Below the pieces are notes generated by a model. It saw only the letters and a program-made list of their open reading frames with translations, made no database searches and was not told where the DNA came from. A stretch of 64,000 nt of DNA, taken from the NCBI RefSeq assembly GCF_910592395.1, contig NC_088310.1, positions 6,829,501-6,893,500 on the forward strand, in the 5' to 3' direction. Source of the stretch: Lineus longissimus (lineage: Eukaryota > Nemertea > Pilidiophora > Heteronemertea > Lineidae). This document shows positions 53,501-63,591 of this stretch, one piece after another (the stretch's first letter is position 1; each line of letters opens with the position of its first letter). A program made the translations under genes and the position numbers.

Positions 53501-56500
53501 CGCAAATTGGGTTGATTTCATCGGGTCACTGTCATGACCTATCTCATAGTTCTGGTAACGAAAGCCTCTCTGACAGTAAGTGTTAGGGGGTTCATACCAT
53601 TGATAACATCGTGATATTGGGCATGCCCTTGTGCTAAATGCTCATGGCAAATTGAGTTGATTGCATTGGATCACTTATAACAGCAGTTGCCAATCTAATA
53701 CTAATATTTCTGATGAATGCAGTCTCTCTGATAAGTAACAGGGGAAGATTTACCTTCGATCATGCTTGGTAGACCCAGAGCTTCAGCCGACTAAGACTGA
53801 AGCATGACGTTTACACTTAATGCAAATGCATTTGTTTGGTGTGCAAATTGCATAGTCATTTGCATACCAGTTTAAACTTGAAAGTCGTGGAAGGCGAAAT
53901 ACTATTTTGCCCTTTCTTAGGAGATAAAGGCAAGAAAATGAACTATCACTCACAGCATCAGAGAGGTTAATGATATGCGTCATGCCAAACAAGGGGGTTG
54001 ACCCCGAATGATCCACTGTGGTTGACGTCAACTGACGATGCATTTAGACAAGATGACTACGTCCCTGTCCTCTCTTTGCTGTCCAACTACCTATACATAA
54101 TAATAAGGATCAGATACCATACCGCGACGGACAGGTTACCGATGGGCAATAAGACATATCGTCAATGAAGACGACGGGGAAGATTACAATGCCCCGTGGA
54201 CACCTATTTATCAAAGACTTTTAAATTGATACTATTGAAGATGATGTTCGTGAGTGGCAGTTCTCGTATATCAGAGTCAACCCTAGAACCATTTTACCAA
54301 GTACCTGAGTTCATAACATCTCTACATGGTTGGACATAGTCATCGGTATAACCAAACTTGAAGGAAAGGTACATGTATCATATTTGTAGATTTTGATACA
54401 GGTTTTTGGTAAAGGAGGCCAGTCACACAGCTTCTAGTATCAATCAATACTTTGTCGACAGGCGCAGTATGATACGAAAAAAGTGATATACCATACTGAT
54501 AACATGGCCACGTTAATATGCAATTTCATCCTCCAATACCTCCCGCAGTAACTCTCAGTATCACGATATGTACTGCTAATAATTACTTTTCCTTCGTTGC
54601 ATGACCGGAGACATTTACTGGATATTGGTAGTGATTTAGCTCCTTCAACAGCTGTGGCATTGAGCACATGCGAGCATAAGGAACCAGGCGGTCCATGATT
54701 GGAGCGCCTGCATTCGACGCACAAGTACATGTAGATAAGCCATGGGCCAAACCCAAAAGGGCGTGACACATTTAGGGTCAGAGAAAAAAATGCTCTTATC
54801 GTGATAAGAAAAGTTTCCGCAAAAATAGTTGCTCCTAAACCAGATTTATTGACATTAGTAACCAGAAAATCATTTCAACTTCTCTTAACTGAAAGGATGA
54901 TTTAGTTCATGAGATGCTTCCTATAGGTGGTAGGACTGAAGGAAGGCGGTTTAGCCACCTAGGAGTCAATAGATGAACTAAATTTGCCTATAATTTTCCT
55001 AAATTTTCCCGCCTGCTTCCCAAATTTTTATGATTGGATATCCTCGTGACTAAAGTCAGTATTTCCAGTTAACGTGCAATTTTTTTTTATGGGAACTTTC
55101 TATTACTGGTTGTTTATCACCTTATTCGCCATATAAAATAATTTTTACTTTGTCCCAAAAGAGTTGTCACGAAAGACAGCTTTAAGAATCTGGTCAAAAT
55201 CTTGACAGATTATTAGATGACGATTTTAGGTCATATCGATAAGAACGCCGCTGCAGCACACGCCGCTAGGAAAATATGCGATGGTTTTTCACGATTTAAA
55301 TAATATGACTGTCAGTCCTTATTTGAATAAGACTCGATGGTGTACATGTATATTAGGACTATCGAAATGAATTTGCGCTATTCAATACATATTTGGTCAG
55401 AATCTTGACAAGTTGCCAGTTGGTATTCAACGTCTTATTGACACGTGTGCGCTGAAACATTTCTTTCATATGGTAATTGTAATTTGACGGGTTGCATTTG
55501 ATACTGATACAAAAACAACTCAGGAGCTATAAGAAATCTCCATGCAAATATGCATTCGTGCTGCTGTGCTCCCTGGAAGCCCTAATAGTACAGAGTAACT
55601 CGTCACAGTTTCATATTTCGGACTGCAGCGCTGGAGAAAGAACGAAGTACATGTATCTAACTAAGTATCTTATCGACGACAGTTTTCAAGATTTCCCCGA
55701 AATGAAGTCGCGCAGGACTTCATGACACCGCTTATCTTCGTACTTTGTCCTTCGTAAACCCTGTGAAACCTACCTGATGAACGAAAAATGATATGTCTAT
55801 GGCCTATCAGATTCGTTCCGTATAAAAAGCGCAACCATATCATACAAAGTTTTTCATCAGTCACTCATTGCGAAGTTTCGTTTGAGAGGAAGCGAGTGGA
55901 TGCAAGAGGTTCGACAAAAGTAGGGTACCAATAGTCTACCTCGTGAAATCTCGCAGCTGAGGAAATGACTTTCTCTAGTACCTGGGTTTGAGCAACCAGA
56001 TTATTATAGACGTCAATGATAGCATTCTTTTGTATCAACACCTACACCTTCAGCGTAAAGGTCAGAGTAGATGAACTATTTGGCCTTTGGTGTGTGTCAC
56101 AGCTATCGTCACTGATAAATGAAGTATCTTCATAGTATTTGACGGGTCCTGATATGCTGGTCTATGATATCGGCCTCGCCAAAATCACTGGGCCAGAGTA
56201 CGATGTCGGGTTTCATAAGTTATCTTTGTTAAATTCTCTACATCCCCGCAGGGGCACGGCATTTCATTACAAATTAGATCGTGGGCTTGTATTTCAATTA
56301 CCAATAGCGTGATTTGGGGTATCACTGATATTATTGTGGCACGCCTTACCCAATCAAAGGTCTCACGCTTGTGATATCTTAAGCTTAACCGAAGGCATTT
56401 ATTATTGCCATCGGTCGAAAGATCGATTTCTTCCCACAAGACTAACAGCACATGCATTTATCAACGGTACATGTCGCCCACTGAGTAGAATCCTAAGTTT

Positions 56501-57732
56501 GATGATACCCCAAATGTATGTGAAATATTGCCAGTTGCGTAACATGTTGAATTTTTCTCGCTTATGAGACGTGGAGACGGTTGCTATAATATTGAAAGTG
56601 TAAGCACAGTCTCCTGTGACCAGCATCAAACTATTCATACACCCATAAGTTTCTGTAGCCTTGCAATGACAAACCCGCATCTCGGAGTACAAAACGTAAC
56701 CAAGTTTTCCAATTTTAGGTAGTGTCAGCCGGAGACAATGCTGGTCCGACAGTAATGTTTAAAGAGTACAGCTGTGGTATGTATGTGAACAAGACTTGTA
56801 CATACACCACCACTTTGTACCAGCTTACGGATGTATAGCTCTGGCGTCCTAATCGGATACCATGCCATTATCTCCAGCAAGTCCTCCCTTGAACTGGAAA
56901 ACATCGTTGCTACTGTTCAGGTATCATTTTGTCATGTTCCATCATGTTTTATCCTTCACCAATGAGCGCAAAGCCGATATTTGACTGTATCCTGGCGCAT
57001 AACACAGAAAAGTGGATTTTAAGACATTGTGTCTTCCTGCTTTCAAAGAACCATAAAGTATCTCACCATCCCCGATGCCTCAGGACAGTACTCCTTTTCA
57101 AGTCACCTGTTAACGTTATCGAATTATCCCAAGTCCGTTACCTATTTCTTTTCGCTGGCACGTACTAGAATTAAGACAGTTCTGTGTCGAGCACAAGGGT
57201 ATCGTTTTTATCAAATTGTCAAACCGAATCACTAAGACACAACCATCAACAATATTTATTCCCAACATACTAGTCACATTGAACGTGGTTAAAATGCATG
57301 AAAACGACAGTACGCTTGAGATAAGCAAGAATCGAAAATGAAACATAAGAAGTGAAAATTGCGGCCGTGGATGAACACATTTCTAAATCTGAAACATTTT
57401 TCATCTGTCAAAGTTTAGTTCAGAAATTAAAAACGCAACCAATCTTTAATAGTTCAAAGGCTTTGTCAGAAATAGGAACAGAGTGAAATTTGTTGAGAAT
57501 GTAAGCTTTTGATTTTTTTTTACTTTTCAAATTTGTCGAAAAGATGTTAAACAAATGTACTTACCTGAATGCGTTTATATTACATATAGTGACAGCTGGA
57601 AATCGCATCTCTTCAACGTAGGTCACCTTGACGTTGACAGTGATGGGGTATGAGAAGTAGAGGAGAGCACTTTGGATGACTTGGACGATGAATAGAAGGA
57701 AGCCTATGATCACGAGTATCGACCACACAATC
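23381..57732 (-). CDS. DEG/ENaC (ASIC-like) sodium channel with a giant extracellular insertion; N-terminal exon not found
   Basis: Nine minus-strand exons join with consistent phases: 57732-57565, 39756-39574, 38858-38731, 37841-37660, 32271-32112, 26389-26333, 26013-24330, 23920-23829 and 23535-23381. They encode 935 residues plus stop, starting inside transmembrane helix 1. Family hallmarks in order: TM1 then FPAVTICN; GHRREDFI and KGERC; YGMCYTFN; GIRLLVHDQMELP; LPQPFGAC; paired cysteines of the thumb; CTCPVPC; DVFVNELSYE; and TM2 with IGGSLALFLGASLLTVAEV, including the GAS selectivity-filter triplet. The family forms trimeric, usually amiloride-sensitive Na+ channels gated by protons, peptides, force or other ligands, and the ligand here cannot be inferred. 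Between CTCPVPC and the pre-TM2 strand there are about 550 residues instead of about 40. The cytosolic N-terminus with the conserved HG motif is missing and should lie right of 57732 or beyond the window. Confidence 0.92.
23829..23920 (-). CDS. DEG/ENaC exon: pre-TM2 extracellular strand
   Basis: A 92-bp exon entered in phase 2 and left in phase 1. It reads NDNLVNVDVFVNELSYETVT and continues to a Tyr-rich end before TM2. It matches the family pattern of a hydrophobic strand, then ELxYET, then QxxxYE, in the lower palm leading into TM2. Confidence 0.9.
24330..26013 (-). CDS. DEG/ENaC giant exon: CxCPxPC motif plus a ~500-residue unrecognised helical insertion
   Basis: A single 1684-bp exon (acceptor cacatttccag, donor gtaagt). 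It opens DAFDSSSKVCTCPVPCTEKI, then YSTSTSLASL, the normal family context. From about residue 325 to 848 it leaves the family pattern: about 520 residues rich in Lys, Glu, Leu, Met, Ser and Thr with long helix-prone stretches, no hydrophobic membrane segment, five N-glycosylation sequons (NGT twice, NTS, NAT, NDT) and two cysteines (in TPLCVRQV and GNPCISK). The frame is open throughout and splices correctly on both sides into conserved exons, so this is not an intron-retention artefact. By position the insertion sits in the thumb-helix region of the extracellular domain. I recognise no domain in it. Confidence 0.9.
26333..26389 (-). CDS. DEG/ENaC 57-bp microexon (thumb cysteines)
   Basis: The acceptor cttttttcag and donor gtatgt flank 57 bases, entered and left in phase 1. 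They read AKIPVCSLRQFLDCTKPAK, with the last codon completed by the next exon. The two cysteines eight residues apart fit the CSLxxxxxC segment between the CxC thumb cysteines and CxCPxPC in this family. Confidence 0.88.
26390..32111 (-). other. DEG/ENaC intron, 5.7 kb
   Basis: It contains the 43-bp minisatellite annotated separately. The remaining DNA has no supported coding sequence on either strand. Plus-strand ORFs at 29177-29701 and 29818-30180 have no motif. Confidence 0.7.
27048..27846. repeat. 43-bp minisatellite, about 19 copies
   Basis: The unit reads tcgttgccagtcatcagcg then aggttctttttaagtctttcatag. Starts at 27141 and 27184 show the 43-bp spacing. The first units carry agtccaaagagagg instead of agtcaccagcgagg. 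Variant words (cttttaaagtctttcacag followed by tttttacgtct) recur together about every four to six units, hinting at a higher-order repeat. There are no spacers, so this is not a CRISPR array. Confidence 0.93.
32112..32271 (-). CDS. DEG/ENaC exon: palm-thumb junction with the LPxPFGxC motif
   Basis: A 160-bp exon entered in phase 0 and left in phase 1, with acceptor atcatttcag and donor gtaagt. It begins IENLPQPFGACSGG, then DYYDYYSVQGCLQECKQKY, then IIDKCQCKEPYMM. This is the strongly conserved block of the family: LPxPYGxC, a Tyr-Tyr-xx-Tyr segment, then CxxxC and CxC. Confidence 0.93.
32272..37659 (-). other. DEG/ENaC intron, 5.4 kb
   Basis: No coding sequence is supported. It holds a run of acatgt repeats (about 32611-32637), a two-copy tandem duplication near 33618-33760 (gaatctcgaataagtcacac recurs about 68 bp later as gaatttcgtataagtcacac) and a 26-bp perfect palindrome at 34975-35000. 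Confidence 0.65.
34975..35000. repeat. 26-bp perfect palindrome
   Basis: cacggatgtagag is followed immediately by its exact reverse complement, with no spacer. It could extrude as a cruciform or be a dimeric protein-binding site or the footprint of a mobile element. No function is indicated by its surroundings, which are inside a DEG/ENaC intron. Confidence 0.9.
37660..37841 (-). CDS. DEG/ENaC exon: beta-ball and palm region
   Basis: A 182-bp exon entered in phase 1 and left in phase 0, with acceptor attcttgcag and donor gtaaga. It reads GPQGGLKLRLNIEQYEYM, then an insertion-free AGIRLLVHDQMELPAV, then TAIPPGSHALVGMSVNK. The family pattern of GLxLxLxIxQxEY, AGIxVxIHxxxxxP and APGxxxxV is clear. 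The phase joins exactly to the exons on both sides. Confidence 0.92.
38731..38858 (-). CDS. DEG/ENaC exon: KGERC and CYTFN motifs
   Basis: A 128-bp exon entered in phase 2 and left in phase 1, with acceptor tctggtttcag and donor gtaagc. It reads CFFKGERCRGDDWKVTMTDY, then GMCYTFNGG, and ends in a Lys/Ser-rich segment. This corresponds to the finger-to-palm cysteine block of the family (CxFxGxxC then YGxCYTFN). Confidence 0.93.
39574..39756 (-). CDS. DEG/ENaC exon: finger domain
   Basis: A 183-bp exon with acceptor caccttccag and donor gtaaac. Its first base completes the Arg codon left by the TM1 exon, giving NINAFR then ATEAARLQVYDIL. It ends EDVFAKTGHRREDFII, which matches the family GHxxxDMI-type segment before the first conserved cysteine of the next exon. 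The finger is shorter than in ASICs. Confidence 0.9.
42205..42440. repeat. Two diverged tandem copies of a ~123-bp unit
   Basis: ggctgatactttctacac near 42210 recurs as ggttgatacttcctactg near 42333. gacaaggtttcatcacatctt near 42270 recurs as gacaaggtttcatcacaccc near 42394. The offset is about 123 bp in both cases. Confidence 0.7.
44638..44706 (+). repeat. tRNA-derived SINE-like fragment
   Basis: It has an A-box-like stretch (cataacttagtggttaac) and a near-perfect B box (ggttcgatgcc at 44691-44701) at tRNA spacing, but no well-paired acceptor stem. A related fragment lies at 60748-60800. A functional tRNA is unlikely; a tRNA-derived short interspersed element fits better. Confidence 0.5.
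46507..46975 (-). pseudogene. Broken ORF of unknown origin inside the DEG/ENaC intron
   Basis: On the minus strand one frame is open from about 46975 to the TAA at 46507, apart from a single TAA after SESPKGKS (near 46730). The first part reads KFILTPVAVGAKSRDALPKF, then a DDDD-TTTTT run and GPGQTISIGIDLTN. The second reads SVGWQKDSKDMNRHPKLLL, then ARWREILVDRIHSYRFF and SLYKKFTRDTLLE. The composition looks protein-like and differs from the surrounding AT-rich DNA. I recognise no family and see no good splice acceptor at its 5' side. It could be a decayed exon, a retrocopy fragment or chance. Confidence 0.3.
49352..49666. repeat. 22-bp minisatellite, about 14 copies
   Basis: The unit is catacgtgcaatgagaaaaa plus at. 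The first two or three copies are diverged, and the rest differ mainly in the length of the A run (five to eight) and in single substitutions. On the minus strand it reads as a repetitive FSHCTYDF-type peptide, which is not a gene. Confidence 0.93.
52375..52660. repeat. Two diverged tandem copies of a ~160-bp unit
   Basis: gatctgtcattgatcttctt with gcaaggtgacgttat in the first copy corresponds to gacctgttactgaccttctt with gcaagatgacgttat in the second. Both continue into a related gactgaa-containing stretch and a ctagttga word. The similarity is visible by eye but interrupted by indels. Confidence 0.6.
53500..53765. repeat. Two diverged tandem copies of a ~143-bp unit
   Basis: gcaaattgggttgatttcat near 53503 recurs as gcaaattgagttgattgcat near 53646. 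Downstream, an agtctctctgataagtaaca word in the second copy matches a related word in the first. Confidence 0.6.
57565..57732 (-). CDS. DEG/ENaC exon: transmembrane helix 1 and the FPAVTICN motif
   Basis: A 168-bp exon (acceptor ttatctttcag, donor gtaagt) entered and left in phase 2. It begins IVWSILVIIGFLLFIVQVIQ (TM1), continues with YPITVNVKVTYVEE and ends with RFPAVTICNINAF, the family's post-TM1 signature. The preceding exon must supply two bases of a codon and the cytosolic N-terminus. I could not identify it in the 6.3 kb to the right. Confidence 0.93.
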
Positions 57733-57784
57733 CTGAAAGATAAAACACAAAAAGGAACTGTGAGTTTTCACGTAGCATTAGTGG

Positions 57785-57995
57785 TAGGACATGGGAAGGT
57801 CATCTCGACGTTGACAGTGATAGGGTAGGAAAAGCAGTGGGTAAAGCGTTAAGTAAGGCGGTGCTAGCTTTTTAGTTATGTGGGGCAGGGGCAAAAGTCT
57901 CTCCGGAGGGGAATGACACTTTCGATCAAATTTGACTTGGGCGATAGGAAGCCTATCATGAATATCGAGCACACTGTTCTGAAAGACTCAAGAAC
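57785..57995 (-). pseudogene. Degenerate duplicate of the DEG/ENaC TM1 exon
   Basis: It lies immediately upstream (in transcript sense) of the intact TM1 exon and in the same orientation. On the plus strand, tcgacgttgacagtgatagg matches ttgacgttgacagtgatggg of the real exon, and taggaagcctatcatgaata plus tcgagcacactgttctgaaag matches aaggaagcctatgatcacga plus tcgaccacacaatcctgaaag. Between the two matching parts about 100 bp of unrelated sequence is inserted, and the frame is broken. It is a dead exon copy from a local tandem duplication. Confidence 0.75.
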
Positions 57996-60747
57996 AGGAA
58001 ATATTTATTTTGCTAAGAACGTGAGGAAGCGTATTTGCTTTCAGCCATGCAGGTTTGCTAAGAAGAAGTCCAAATTGGAAATTGTCGCCTGCAAACATCA
58101 TATCAAGTAACAAATATACGTAATACATTTGAATTCATAGACTGAAAAGTCAATTCTTTTACGTTTTATTTTTGAGTGATTTGTACAGTGTTCATGTACA
58201 ATGCTCTGCTGAAATAATAATTCATAAGCTACATTGTATATTTTCATTACCAGTTGCTCCTAAAAGGTATACGTATATACTTACAAAATAAATAACATAT
58301 AAGCAGTATGCATCAATTCAACAGATTGCAGTAATTAATTGCTACCCTGTGAATTTCGCTAGTCAAATGCAGCCTGGCTCTGTATTTGTACATACATGTA
58401 ATTTAATTGTTGAATATTTTATCACGATTAACATTGATATCCAGGGATGACTATTCTAAAATTAGATTTCATAACCATGCATAACACTTTTTTTGTTCTT
58501 CAGATACAATTATTGCTCATTAAATATGAAAGTGTTCTCTCCGGTCCGACGTTTCACCATAATAAATCGTGTAAATGGTGATCATTCATCACCATTATGA
58601 CCAGATACATGTAGATAGTTCAGGCAGTTTTTTTTGCAAGTTTTAGCTAAACACGATTGCCAAAAAGACATAATAAACATACTGAAATAATAATGGAAAG
58701 TAAGCTTACAGAATCTCATTTCCGTCCACAGCTAGCCATATAAAAGCAAATGTTTTTAAAGACACTGTTTTTTGGCAGTGCAAAAGACGTTATCTGGAAA
58801 AGTCTACCAAAAACACACCACATTACTATCAGTGCCTCGGAGTCATCAACAGTATCCGTCGTCTGGTCATCGTCATCATCATCATCGTGTCCCATAGCCA
58901 TGTGGCCATTAGAGCGAACTGGTACATTTGATAATGCTACAGACACGGTTCTGTCCCCGCTTAGGTCACCGCAATCATTCATCACCAGCTGACTTAATTT
59001 TACCGAGAACGGTAAAATAAAATCACAAGATACAATGCAGTTTGATCCTCCCATTCGTTTTAAATATCGGAAATCAATGTACCAACCGCTGTTCCAATTT
59101 AAAGCCAACTTTACACCTGAAAACACAGGTGAACGAACAACTGTCCTACGTTCAAGTCCTATTCATAATGAAGCAAATATTCTGGCGTAAGTTCCTCCTT
59201 TGTCGGCTTTCATATCGTCGCATTGGTCATCTTCCTCATGACTGTTCAGTTCGCCATGTTTTATCAATTGATGATTTAAAACTTCGTCTGATTAATTTGT
59301 GTATCTATAGTTTGGGATAGCATTTGGTATGAATTCATGAGCCGTATGTGGTTTTTAGGATATGTAACTGTGGTATAGAATCTAACTGTAGCTTTTCTGG
59401 CTTTAACGGCAATAATTTTTTCCCTGGACATTGTATCCTGGGGCATTTCATACTTCCACACCGGACTTATACCGGCAAAGGCCAAGAACAGTTTGTCCAG
59501 CTTCTGGAACTTTAAACCACTTACTTCTGGCAGAGAAGTAAAAGAGAAGATGTTCTATCATTACTACAAAGGCAAGAGGATATCCATATCCACCGGAGCC
59601 TGACTTGCTCATACATGAGTCTCTCTAACCAGAGCCAATGGGCAAATCACGAAGCCGCTCTGGCAAGCCGTGTGCGGTTTGGAAAAAACCCTGACTTCTT
59701 TTGCAATTCATGAATTCACGGGCTGTCATCCAGTATACAAATCAAACACTACACCTTCATACACTATAAAGTACAGGCCTGTCAGTGTACGTTAGCCTTC
59801 CAATGTTAGCGTCTTTGACAGGCTGGTAGTATCAAAGGTTCGTATTATCAGCTCATTCTGAAGATATTTAATCAATTCATGATGAGATGTAAAAACGTTG
59901 GTTGTCAAGTTGTACGTGCTGTGGATCGGTTTGGAAATCTGTTGCTTCGAGTTATCGCTCACATAATGAGTGGTTTGAGCCTGTCTTACGCAATGCCCAA
60001 GCTTTGGGCAGGCTTTATGGACACCGTGAGTGAAATTTAAAATGGAGTAAAAAGGGAATTAATGCAATTACCGTAGCATCTCTCTACCGGTACGTTTGGC
60101 GCATTTCAAAATAACTATGCCGGAAATCAAAATTCCGTTTTCCTCCCGGCGGTGCCATTGTGACATGATACGCTACTTAGTAAACGAAATGAAAAAGATA
60201 ATACGGAGTGTCCCATGACCAAAGCAGGAAACCTCCGGATAACACTCTTATAACGAAGTGGACGCAAATCAGTTACTCCGGAACTTATACGACCAGACAG
60301 AACCGAAGTGTGACTTTTTTCGCTCTGAGGCGTTAGCAAGATTTTCCTCATCAGTATTAATCAACCGAGGCCGTATACGTGACATTTAATAACTGGTCGC
60401 TTCAATGGTGTGAAGACACTTTCCCGTAAGGATTGGTTTGAGAGTCATATACTTGCTAACAAGTCTTGTTGGGAGGAGATAAGAGATGGCCAATTAGAAA
60501 ACGTGTCGAGAACGCGTCTAAATGGAGCTGCAATTTCGTCTGTCTGGAACTACAGAATGTTTATATAAAATGTAGTGCATTGTTATCAGTCACGGCTCAA
60601 AGTGACCTTCACCCAGCTAAACTGACTAGACTAGACGTATCATACTACTGCAGTGGTAAGGCATCAGACAATTACTTATATTTGAAGCCACGATATGACA
60701 AAGCTAAAGTACTTAAAGAGTACAGTGCATCTCCGGACAATAGAAGA

Positions 60748-60816
60748 GCCTCACAGTCTAGTGGTTAAACATGCGGGCGTCCGCGTAAGCCCAGGTTGTT
60801 CGATTTTGGAGAGAAC
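60748..60816 (+). repeat. tRNA-derived SINE-like fragment, second copy
   Basis: The A-box-like stretch cacagtctagtggttaaac and a degenerate B box (ggttgttcgat) resemble the fragment at 44638-44706. The B box is disrupted, so this copy is more decayed. Confidence 0.4.
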
Positions 60817-63567
60817 CCCAAACCGTAATTTTGGATGGAACCCCAAACCGTAATTTTGGATCAACCAGCTCGGGAGTGGCTTCATAGAACCAACTCTTCA
60901 CGCGAGTTTGAGGTTCAATGCGGAATAAATTTCGGACAATTTTGCTCCTTGATGATCTGCGTATATTTTAAGAAATTTTCTGATTCACCATTTTAGTGGA
61001 ACTTCCCCAAGCGGACGCTTCTTTTAACATGAGATGTACACGTTACCCTCAATAACGCTACCAGCAGAAACCGCCGTGTCTCTCGTCCATCTTATCTGAT
61101 CAACATTTTGTCATTTTTTTCAAAGATTACAAAACAAGGATGGTAGTTTTTATCAAGATTACGTTGTGACATGAGGTAATTTGGCGGGCGTTGCCTATTT
61201 TCGCTCCGCTACTTTCATGAATAGTACGCTTTGATCAAGTATTCTTTAAGTCACCAAACAGTGACATTTTCATATTTGCCGTAGAGACGGCATCCGGAGC
61301 GTAAGAAGGGGATTAACCAAGAACAATTCTGATTGTGGGCCGCACGTGAAAGACGTTTGTTTTCAGTATAAAGAATCACCCCTTTGACATGAAATATCTC
61401 ATTGAAAGATTGGTGCTTTGATGAATATTTGTTCCTTGGTGTCTCACAAAGGTCTAATTTCAAATGCTCTTTTCAGGTAACTGTAAATATTTCACGTGTG
61501 TATTGGTGCTTTGGTTGCATATGTCTTCAACTGAACCCGCGTAACAATAAGATATTATCAACATCTTTTGGGGCGTACAATTACATGTACATCGTAAGCT
61601 GAAGTCAAAAGTTTTGTAACTTCGAATATTTACAGGAGTGGGCTGAGAATTTACATAAGTATGCTGAGGGAACCATTTTGCAACGACTGGTGAAAGAACC
61701 TTTTATCAAAGTTGAGATGGAATGGGTTTAACATCGATGTGGGCGTTCTAGTCCTTGTCAGACATTATGAACAAAAGAACCCCAGTAGAAAAACTCTCCA
61801 AACCAACATCTACGCTGCCACGTACAGTATATATCGGCCAAAGCTCAAATCAATAGATATCCATTGTTACAATCTACAGATTTATGATATCTGTATCATC
61901 AATAGTTAACAGAAATTTACTATCAGTGTGCTGCTGGTAAAGCCAGCTCTAGTCGCGACAGCGGTATAGGCGATATTGGTTGGTATCGGTTTTCATGATG
62001 TAGGTGGGTGTAGGAATGCAATAAACAATGACGTGAAGATACAATTGGCTAGATCTCGATAAAGCAATTGACAGCAATTGACACGAGACAATGGTTGTTG
62101 TGATGTACAGTCGTTAAGAAGTTTCCATGCAGTGCAGGCAAAGCCATGCGCGTCAAGGACAACAAGTCTTTTGAGCTGAGGTGCGCGCGCCGAGTCTGAT
62201 AACGGCTTGGTTGTCAATGGATTGGAAAGAAATGCAACAGTACGGACACAATTTAAAGACTGCCAAAGAGTGAGACTTGAAGATGCAATCTTACCTGACC
62301 GAAAGACTTGATAAAGGAGAATACTGGAAAGCTACACCAGTAACAATGCGTTATAACTTTTGGCGCGGATGTAGAGTAGGACAAGACTATTCTAACTATT
62401 CTGCATGAGTGGCTCTGTGACGTCCTTGATATATAGATTCACATTAAAATCATACAAAACCTTGTTTACTTATGTCAACTTTGGTTTAAAAGATTTTTGG
62501 ATGTGTTTACAAAGTACGTCAGCCTCCTATACATTACGTGTAGATAGACTACTCATATGAAATCTAAAACTTTGCAGCACCTGGTGAAATCTACATACGA
62601 GTGTGGGTTCCATGTTGACATATTTTTTCGATACTTACCTGTTTCAAGGTTTGCAGAACCCACCGAAGAAGGATCTTACACCTCACATCAGAGAATGTAT
62701 TTGTGGGATAGCCTGGTCATTTGCCGATAAGCATACCATAGCTTATTTTCCGTTCTCAGCTAAAATAATGGTTTTCGCCTATTTGCACCCAAGAATCATG
62801 GTGTTTTTCTTCTTTACAGCTATTTGGTTCTGTTTGCAAATCTCACTCCAGTTATTTTATGAGTGCGCCCAAAGCTTTCGAAAAAGCAGCAATGTTTCGG
62901 ATAATTTACATGAACGGCATCGTCTGTTGACACAGTGTGTTGATTCTTCCGCACAGTGGCTATAATGCGCAACTTGGTTTGCACTCGCCGAACATAGTTT
63001 TATTCATCAGCAAACACTGTTTGATATGTTGACAGGTTTATCTCCGACTATATGCAAACATTTCCAATGTGAGAAATACCTCTCTCAAATAAGAATTTAA
63101 AAAAGTTACCATATAGCTACAATATAAATATTCATGGATTTTCGGTATCTCACATCGAATCCGCTGCTTATCTTTGGTGGTATAAGAATTCAATGTCCAA
63201 AGGGGAATGGATTGGCTGTTTTCATTTTCGGCAACCGAGTCTTTTATGGGCAAGCACGATTTTCCAGCAGTGTATGACCGGTCATACAAAAATATGTAGA
63301 ATGCTTTTGGGAAATGGGCTACACATATACCGTCATCATGGCGTAATACCATCGCCATTCTGCAGGCGTACATGTACTTGCAGGATGACTTTCCTTGAAT
63401 ATCGTCGGATGATCCAAGGTCTACCGCGAAAAGAAAATGTTGTAAATTATTGTTGGATTTTAGAAGAAAAAAGCAGTGTTGTTTCTTTATTACATTATTG
63501 TTGACCAATTCGAACCTTAAGATCGACAACAATCCCTCAGGAGCGCGGTAACTCGATCACCCGAGAT

Positions 63568-63591
63568 AATATCTCGATCGATCGAGATATT
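63568..63591. repeat. 24-bp perfect palindrome
   Basis: aatatctcgatc is followed directly by its exact reverse complement. It is built around gatcgatc. No associated element is visible. Confidence 0.85.

Larger units (their letters stand above)
39757..57564 (-). other. DEG/ENaC intron, 17.8 kb
   Basis: The intron separates TM1 from the rest of the channel. No other channel exon is recognisable in it, and the TM1 and finger exons join in phase without any. It contains a SINE-like tRNA fragment, a 22-bp minisatellite, several two-copy tandem duplications, a promoter-like patch near 51725-51790 and a broken ORF at 46507-46975, each listed separately. Confidence 0.7.

Noticed and set aside
53783-54043. 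Minus ORF with an STPLFGMTHIINLSD segment resembling a DEG/ENaC N-terminus, followed by gtgagt
   Set aside because: It lies downstream of the TM1 exon in transcript order, and its donor leaves phase 0 while the TM1 exon needs phase 2; no H-G dipeptide.
58716-59126. 136-codon minus ORF with a poly-Asp run as a candidate N-terminal exon
   Set aside because: The acidic run is a short GAT/ATC microsatellite, the HG motif is absent and no phase-2 donor fits well.
61993-62217. Minus ORF with an LDAHGFACTAW segment as a candidate channel N-terminal exon
   Set aside because: It has an HG dipeptide in the right order on the gene, but no good donor in the required phase and no other N-terminal similarity.
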